This document shows, in pieces, positions 51,039 to 55,461 of a stretch of 55,461 bases of DNA. The notes beneath the pieces are model-generated. The model was not told the DNA's origin. It ran no database searches and was given only the letters and a program-made list of their open reading frames with translations. The translations under genes and the position numbers were made by a program. This stretch comes from Actinomycetota bacterium (GTDB lineage: Bacteria; Actinomycetota; Geothermincolia; Fen-727; Anoxymicrobiaceae): positions 1 through 55,461 of the forward strand of contig JAHIMR010000096.1 of NCBI GenBank assembly GCA_018896525.1, given 5' to 3'. The first letter of the stretch is position 1; the number at the start of each line of letters is the position of its first letter.

Positions 51039-52097
51039 TCAGGGGAGTGTCAGGCCTCCCCGCTCGATAAACGAGCCTCCCAGCAACTCGTCACCCCGGT
51101 AGAAGACCGCGGACTGGCCCGGCGCCGCCGGAGGCCCCGTTTCACGGTAGCGCACGATACCCCTTCCGCCACTGTCAAGCTCGAGTGATGCCGGGAGCGC
51201 TGGCCCTCTGTACCTGGTCATGACCTGGCAGGAAACAGTGCCCGGCGACCACGCGCCGGAGGAGAAGCGAACTCCCGCCACCGGGAACTCGCGGCAAAAC
51301 AGGCGCTCCCGGGGGCCGACCACCAGCGTGTTGTCATCCGGCCTGATCTCGAGGACGTAGAGCGAGCCCGGACCGCCGAGACCCAGGCCCTTTCTCTGTC
51401 CTACCGTGTAGCGGGCAAGGCCCCTGTGCTCTCCCAGGACGTTGCCGCCGGTGTCCAGTATCGGCCCGGGGCGCACCCGCCCCGGCGCCCTGACTGCCAC
51501 CAGGTCGGCGTAGGGGCCTCCGTCCAGGAAGCAGATATCCTGGGAGCCCATTGCTCGGCAGGTGATGCCGGCTTCGCTGATCGTCACGGCCACATCCTCC
51601 CTGGTGAGCGTGCCCAGGGGGAACAGGACGTGCTTCAGGGTAGCTTGGCCCAGCGTCCAGAGCACGTAGGTCTGGTCCCTGCCACGGTCAACCGGCCGTT
51701 TCAAGGTAAAAGGGCGGTCGCCCCCGCCGGTGATTCCGGCGTAGTGCCCGGTAGCGAGGTACCGGCAACCGATTCCTTGCGCCTCCCGGAGCAGGAGTGT
51801 GAACTTCATCTCGCGGTTGCAGTTAACGCAAGGGTTGGGGGTGAGGCCGGACGCGTAGGCCTCAACGAAAGGACGTACCACCAGGCGCTCGAACTCGCTT
51901 CGCAGGTCGATAACGCGGTGCTCTACCCCCAGCGCCAGGGCCACACCGGCCGCGCAATCGACGGCCGAGTCGTCATGTTCGGCCAGGCGCATGGTCAGCG
52001 TTATCACCTCGAAGCCCCGGCCCTTCAGGATGACGGCCGCCGCCGCACTGTCGGCGCCCCCGCTCAAGGCGACCGCGATCCTGTCGCCATCACTCAT
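51039..52097 (-). CDS. mnmA: tRNA-specific 2-thiouridylase MnmA
   Basis: A 352-residue enzyme that thiolates U34 of tRNA Lys, Glu and Gln. The PP-loop is VALSGGADSAAAA. The catalytic cysteine pair lies in NPCVNCNREMKF and SQDICFLDGG, and RDQTYVLWTL and YTVGQRKGLG are family signatures. The C-terminal beta-barrel is present. The ATG at 52097 is 6 nt after GGGAGG; the upstream in-frame start at 52121 is less well placed. Divergent from the homocysteine genes. Its leader includes a CCCGGCC-A-GGCCGGG hairpin near 52141. Confidence 0.94.
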   Translation of the reverse strand: MSDGDRIAVALSGGADSAAAAVILKGRGFEVITLTMRLAEHDDSAVDCAAGVALALGVEHRVIDLRSEFERLVVRPFVEAYASGLTPNPCVNCNREMKFTLLLREAQGIGCRYLATGHYAGITGGGDRPFTLKRPVDRGRDQTYVLWTLGQATLKHVLFPLGTLTREDVAVTISEAGITCRAMGSQDICFLDGGPYADLVAVRAPGRVRPGPILDTGGNVLGEHRGLARYTVGQRKGLGLGGPGSLYVLEIRPDDNTLVVGPRERLFCREFPVAGVRFSSGAWSPGTVSCQVMTRYRGPALPASLELDSGGRGIVRYRETGPPAAPGQSAVFYRGDELLGGSFIERGGLTLP

Positions 52098-52193
52098 CCG
52101 CGGCCTCCCTGTTGTTGACATCCACAGTATTCGCTTTCCTCCCGGCCAGGCCGGGAAAAGGCCGACAGGTTATTCTACCAGCCCGCTTTTTAC

Positions 52194-52222
52194 TTGACAC
52201 TGCCCCGTCTAGACGGTACGTT
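52194..52222 (+). promoter_or_regulatory. Promoter with 12-bp palindromic operator upstream of the homocysteine genes
   Basis: TTGACA at 52194-52199, a 17-bp spacer and TACGTT at 52217-52222. The spacer contains the perfect palindrome CCGTCTAGACGG (52205-52216), exactly where a repressor would block RNA polymerase. A second hairpin (AAGCCTTTC with GAAGGCTT) lies in the leader at about 52241-52269. Confidence 0.55.
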
Positions 52223-52316
52223 TACTACTGCGTATTCGCGGAAGCCTTTCGTCCCCGTGGTGGAAGGCTTGTCGTGTTTATAGCACCAGGGATAGTATCA
52301 CCGGGGAGGTGAGAGC

Positions 52317-53480
52317 ATGGCAAAGACGTACGAGGAGATAAATCAGAGAATACGGAAAGGCGAGGCCGTGGTGCTGACGGCCGAGGAGATGACCGAACTG
52401 GTGAAGAGCGAGGGCGTCAAGAGCGCCGCAGGGAAAGTAGATGTGGTCACTACCGGGACCTTTGGGCCGATGTGCTCCTCCGGGGCGTTTCTGAACTTCG
52501 GCCACAGCGATCCTCCCATAAGGATGAGCAAGGCCTGGCTCAACGATGTGCCGGTCTGTGCCGATATCGCGGCGGTCGACGTCTTCGTGGGCGCGACGGC
52601 GGTCTCCGAAGGCGAGGGGGCGAGATACGGCGGGGCGCACGTTATTCAGGACCTCATCGACGGGAAGTGGATTAAGCTTCGTGCGACCGGGCCCGGGACC
52701 GACTGCTACCCGCTCAAGGAGATCGAGACCTGGGTTAACAAGGACACCATCAACCAGGCGTTCCTGTTCAACCCGAGAAACGCCTACCAGAACTACGCCT
52801 GCGCAACCAACAGTTCCCAGAGTGCGCTATACACTTACATGGGGGTCCTGCTGCCGGCCTACGGCAACGCGACCTACTGCAGCGCCGGGCAGTTGAGCCC
52901 GCTTCTGAACGATCCCCTGTACCGCACCATCGGTGTCGGCACCCGGGTCTTTCTGGGGGGGGCGGCGGGGTTCGTGGCCTGGCCGGGGACCCAGCACAAA
53001 CCCTCGGTGGAGAGGACCGAGCAGGGGGTACCACGCGGACCGGCCGGCACCCTGGCGCTCATCGGGGACCTGAAAGAGATGGACTCACGGTTTATCCGCG
53101 CGGCCCGGTTTCACCGCTACGGGGTGAGTCTGTACGTGGGGGTAGGCATACCGATACCGGTGCTCGACGAGGAGATGGCCGCTTTCACCGGCGTCTCCGA
53201 CTACGACATCGAGACGCAGGTGTTCGATTACAGCAAACCCACCAGGGCGCGAGAACCGGTTAGGTCGGTCAGCTACGCCGAGCTACGCAGCGGACGGATA
53301 ACTATCGGGGAGAAGAAGGTGCATACCGCGCCTATCTCCAGCTACAAGGTGGCGCGGTTGATAGCCGAGACACTGAAAGGCTGGATAAGCGAGGGCAGGT
53401 TCCAGGTCTCGGCGCCGGTGGGCCGGCTACCGCTGGAAGGCGGTCTGAACGTCCTCGACCAGCGAGAGGAGGGGGTATAG
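52317..53480 (+). CDS. Homocysteine biosynthesis protein (DUF39/COG1900, MA1821-like)
   Basis: A 387-residue DUF39 protein, homologous to MA1821 of Methanosarcina acetivorans and to methanogenesis marker 16. With its ferredoxin partner it was shown genetically to form homocysteine from aspartate semialdehyde and sulfide without the usual O-acyl-homoserine route. Conserved features include VTTGTFGPMCSSGAFLNFGHSDPP, GARYGGAHVIQDLIDGK, YQNYACATNSSQ and VFLGGAAGFVAWPGTQH. Cys residues in the first and third of these may bear the sulfur chemistry. The ATG at 52317 follows GGGGAGGTGAGAGC. The partner gene begins directly after its stop. Confidence 0.88.
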   Translation: MAKTYEEINQRIRKGEAVVLTAEEMTELVKSEGVKSAAGKVDVVTTGTFGPMCSSGAFLNFGHSDPPIRMSKAWLNDVPVCADIAAVDVFVGATAVSEGEGARYGGAHVIQDLIDGKWIKLRATGPGTDCYPLKEIETWVNKDTINQAFLFNPRNAYQNYACATNSSQSALYTYMGVLLPAYGNATYCSAGQLSPLLNDPLYRTIGVGTRVFLGGAAGFVAWPGTQHKPSVERTEQGVPRGPAGTLALIGDLKEMDSRFIRAARFHRYGVSLYVGVGIPIPVLDEEMAAFTGVSDYDIETQVFDYSKPTRAREPVRSVSYAELRSGRITIGEKKVHTAPISSYKVARLIAETLKGWISEGRFQVSAPVGRLPLEGGLNVLDQREEGV

Positions 53481-53888
53481 GTGGCAAAGAGAAGACTGGT
53501 GCTTACGTTCCCTCCGGAGGTAGTGGAGAGGCCGGTGGTCTCGCTCATGATCAAGGAGTTCGATGTCGTCACCAACATCCTCCGGGCGGAGGTCCACGAG
53601 GGTGAGATCGGGCGTATGATGGTCGAACTCGAGGGCGAGGGGCGCAAGCTCAAGGATGGGGTGCGGTACCTCGAGGAACAGGGCGTCGAGGTCGAGGAAG
53701 CGATCAAGGATATCGTGCTGGACGAGTTGTCGTGCATCAGTTGCGGGGCGTGCACCGCGGTATGCCTGCCGGGAGCGCTCAAGGTCGAAGCCCCCGATTG
53801 GGAACTGGTGCTGGACAAGGACCGGTGCATCCTCTGCGGTCTGTGCGTGGACGCCTGCCCCCTCCAGCTCATAACTGTCATGTTCTGA
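53481..53888 (+). CDS. NIL-domain ferredoxin, homocysteine synthesis partner (MA1822-like)
   Basis: A 135-residue protein with an N-terminal NIL domain (residues 1-75; RLVLTFPPEVVERPVVSLMIKEFDV), which in MetN is a methionine-sensing fold, and a C-terminal 2x[4Fe-4S] ferredoxin (CISCGACTAVCLPGAL, CILCGLCVDACPLQLI). It is the usual partner of the DUF39 protein and supplies reducing power. It starts at GTG immediately after the upstream TAG, behind GAGGAGGGGG. Confidence 0.9.
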   Translation: MAKRRLVLTFPPEVVERPVVSLMIKEFDVVTNILRAEVHEGEIGRMMVELEGEGRKLKDGVRYLEEQGVEVEEAIKDIVLDELSCISCGACTAVCLPGALKVEAPDWELVLDKDRCILCGLCVDACPLQLITVMF

Positions 53889-53904
53889 CACTATGCAAGG
53901 CGAG

Positions 53905-53939
53905 AATGACACAATGGTGCCAGGCACCATTGTGTCATT
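53905..53939. repeat. ATGGTGCC/GGCACCAT palindrome, perfect copy
   Basis: A perfect inverted repeat with 17-nt arms, AATGACACAATGGTGCC and its complement, around one A. It lies 17 bp after the homocysteine ferredoxin gene. The rest of the 192-bp gap 53889-54080 has no recognisable feature beyond the weak ribosome binding site of the next gene. Confidence 0.9.
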
Positions 53940-54080
53940 ATGGCGTTTAGTCCAACCGGACAGACAGCCACCGGCAATGAGAAATGGACCGCACACGGGT
54001 TGGGAACGCCCAGATAACAATGTATAGTGATACACAGGTGGTAATGAGAAGCCACTTGATACAAGGAAGCGGAAAGAAAA

Positions 54081-55461
54081 ATGAAAAGGGGTCGCGGGGT
54101 CATGAGGCACAGGAAGCAGGCGGGAATAGCAATCAGCGTGTTGGTGACACTGGGCATGGTCTTGTCCATGCTCCTCATGTCGGGGATAGCACTCGGCGAC
54201 ACCCGGGGCCGGAGTGACACCCCGGCGGGAGGCTTCGCGGCGGAGTACCCGGCCCCCACCGTGACGTCCGTCACCCCGGACAGCGAGTATAACGACGGCA
54301 CCGTCAACATCACTGACCTCAAGGGCGCCAACTTCAGGGAGGGGGCGCAAGTGAGGATGGAGGGCCCATCGGGCTCCGGTGATGCCGGCGCGGGGATCAT
54401 TCACGCCTACAACGTAGAGGTGGTCTCATCGTCCAGGATAACCTGCACCTTCGACCTCCATAGAGCCCAGGCGGGCTCTTACACCGTCACGGTCACCAAC
54501 GCCGGTGATTGGGTGGGCGGGAGCAAGGAGGACGCATTCACGGTGGAAGAGGCTCCTCCCGCCACCCCAACCTGGTACCTGGCGGAGGGCACCACCGACT
54601 GGGGGTACTCCTGCTACATAACGATCCAGAACCCCAATAGAGATCCAGTGAACATCACCATTACTTACATGACCGACTCGGGTGACCTCCTGGAAAGGGA
54701 CATAGGCTTGTACGCCGATTCCCAGGTCACGGTAAGCCCGGCCGACACCCTGGGGGCCAAGGACTTCTCCACTAAGGTGGAGTGCAAAGAGAGTAAGACG
54801 ATAGCGGTGGACCGTACCATGACCTGGACCAGAGAGGCCCCCCTCTCCCTCGACGGGCACTGCTCGATCGGTGTCACCTCCCCCGCCAAGACCTGGTACC
54901 TGGCGGAAGGCTCAAGTGACTGGGGGTTCGAGTGCTGGCTGCTGATACAGAACCCCAACGCAACCGAGGCAACAGCACAGGTCACTTACATGATAGAGGG
55001 TGCGGAACCGCAAGTCTTCGAGAAGAAGATACCCGCCAATCGGCGAGAGACCTACAACATGGCAGACGACATAGGTGAGGCCGACGCCTCCATCAAGGTC
55101 CAGGCGGACATCCCGGTGATCCCCGAGAGGGCGATGTACAGGAATATCAACAACAAGAGATCGGGCCACGACTCTATAGGCACCACCACACCGGCAACCA
55201 CCTACTACCTGGCGGAAGGCACCACCAACTACGGGTTCACCACCTACGCACTGGTTCAGAACCCGAACGACACCGCAACCGAGGTGAACGTGACCTACCT
55301 GACAAACTCGGGTCCCGTTGCGCATCCGGAGAACCCGATTGCCATGGCCGCCAACTCCCGCCACACCATAGAGGTGAACAAGTTTCTGCCCGGCTCGGAC
55401 TTCTCCACCAAGGTGACCGGCTCGAACCCCATAATCGCCGAGAGGGCCATGTACTGGGACT
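54081..55461 (+). CDS. Exported IPT-TIG / WYLAEG-repeat surface protein (partial, runs off the window)
   Basis: An open frame of 460 codons with no stop before the window end. The ATG follows GGAAGCGGAAAGAAAA. A basic start and a hydrophobic segment (GIAISVLVTLGMVLSMLLMSGIALG) act as signal peptide or anchor. Residues 55-155 form an IPT/TIG-like domain (PTVTSVTPDSEYNDGTVNIT...AGSYTVTVTNAGDW). Three modules follow, beginning TWYLAEGTTDWGYSCYITIQNPN, TWYLAEGSSDWGF and TYYLAEGTTNYGF, each with an ERAMY- or DRTMTW-type end. It is the same module family as in the protein at 26604 but without RCC1 blades. A role in adhesion or a surface layer is inference. Confidence 0.85.
   Translation, partial: MKRGRGVMRHRKQAGIAISVLVTLGMVLSMLLMSGIALGDTRGRSDTPAGGFAAEYPAPTVTSVTPDSEYNDGTVNITDLKGANFREGAQVRMEGPSGSGDAGAGIIHAYNVEVVSSSRITCTFDLHRAQAGSYTVTVTNAGDWVGGSKEDAFTVEEAPPATPTWYLAEGTTDWGYSCYITIQNPNRDPVNITITYMTDSGDLLERDIGLYADSQVTVSPADTLGAKDFSTKVECKESKTIAVDRTMTWTREAPLSLDGHCSIGVTSPAKTWYLAEGSSDWGFECWLLIQNPNATEATAQVTYMIEGAEPQVFEKKIPANRRETYNMADDIGEADASIKVQADIPVIPERAMYRNINNKRSGHDSIGTTTPATTYYLAEGTTNYGFTTYALVQNPNDTATEVNVTYLTNSGPVAHPENPIAMAANSRHTIEVNKFLPGSDFSTKVTGSNPIIAERAMYWD

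Noticed and set aside
53905-53939. Calling the perfect palindrome a Rho-independent terminator
   Set aside because: It has no T-run after the stem and copies of the same family occur upstream of genes as well, so it is treated as a repeat.
1-55461. tRNA or rRNA genes and riboswitches
   Set aside because: No cloverleaf, rRNA-like stretch or recognised riboswitch consensus was seen, including before the homocysteine genes where a SAM or B12 element might be expected; a covariance-model search would be needed to exclude them fully.

Overview
The window is high-GC bacterial DNA carrying about 43 genes on both strands and no recognisable rRNA or tRNA. Its mix of genes (HdrA- and HdrD-like redox proteins, two B12-dependent acyl-CoA mutases, ADP-forming acyl-CoA synthetase, iron alcohol dehydrogenases, an L,D-transpeptidase, lipoproteins, and surface proteins with WYFAEG/WYLAEG repeats) suggests an anaerobic or facultative bacterium. 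A deep-branching actinomycetote is my best guess; this is inference, because no marker gene here settles it. Several families best known from methanogens also occur: an AIR-synthase-like protein, an MtxX-like protein, and the HcyS/HcyF homocysteine pair.

Layout. 1-8.2 kb: the end of an RHS/YD-repeat gene, a radical SAM protein, a GT-C membrane glycosyltransferase, PriA, the AIR-synthase-like protein, and a pair of membrane proteins. 8.3-21.2 kb: the most unusual region. A tightly packed operon runs B12-binding subunit, MeaB-type GTPase, divergent acyl-CoA mutase, SDR, ferredoxin, aldehyde:ferredoxin oxidoreductase (AOR)-like protein, and glutamine-amidotransferase-like protein. After a promoter/operator-like site it continues with HdrA, a taurine/nitrate-type ABC importer (lipoprotein, permease, ATPase) and an HdrD-like double-CCG protein. 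21.2-30.5 kb: repeat-rich, with a lipoprotein, membrane protein, flavoprotein, ADP-forming acyl-CoA synthetase alpha subunit, MtxX-like protein, a large RCC1/IPT/WYFAEG exported protein between 137-bp direct repeats, and an L,D-transpeptidase. 30.7-35.7 kb: cobalamin adenosyltransferase, a second mutase with an isobutyryl-CoA-mutase-like signature, its B12 subunit, enoyl-CoA hydratase and acyl-CoA dehydrogenase. 35.8-48.3 kb: methyltransferases, a hexapeptide acyltransferase, GalT, a GT4 glucan synthase-like enzyme, a GH57 branching-type enzyme, a phytoene-desaturase-like oxidoreductase, two tandem pyruvyl-transferase-like paralogues and a lipid kinase. 48.4-55.5 kb: two tandem iron alcohol dehydrogenases, MnmA, HcyS/HcyF, and a WYLAEG-repeat surface protein cut by the window end.

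How the genes may work together. Both mutases need adenosylcobalamin, so the adenosyltransferase and MeaB GTPase probably serve both. The second mutase cluster looks like ordinary branched or short acyl-CoA metabolism. The first is different: its mutase has Gln where the family has the catalytic His (H244 of P. shermanii MCM) and Ala where MCM has the substrate-binding Arg207. It sits with an AOR-like protein that keeps its Fe-S cysteines but has lost the tungstopterin motifs, and with Hdr-type electron carriers and an importer. I read this as a candidate undescribed pathway for an imported acid; its substrate is unknown.

Four dispersed repeat families occupy the intergenic spaces: a covarying palindrome built on ATGGTGCC/GGCACCAT, a GC-rich hairpin, a 162-bp MITE-like element, and an element of about 170 bp attached to gene 3' ends.
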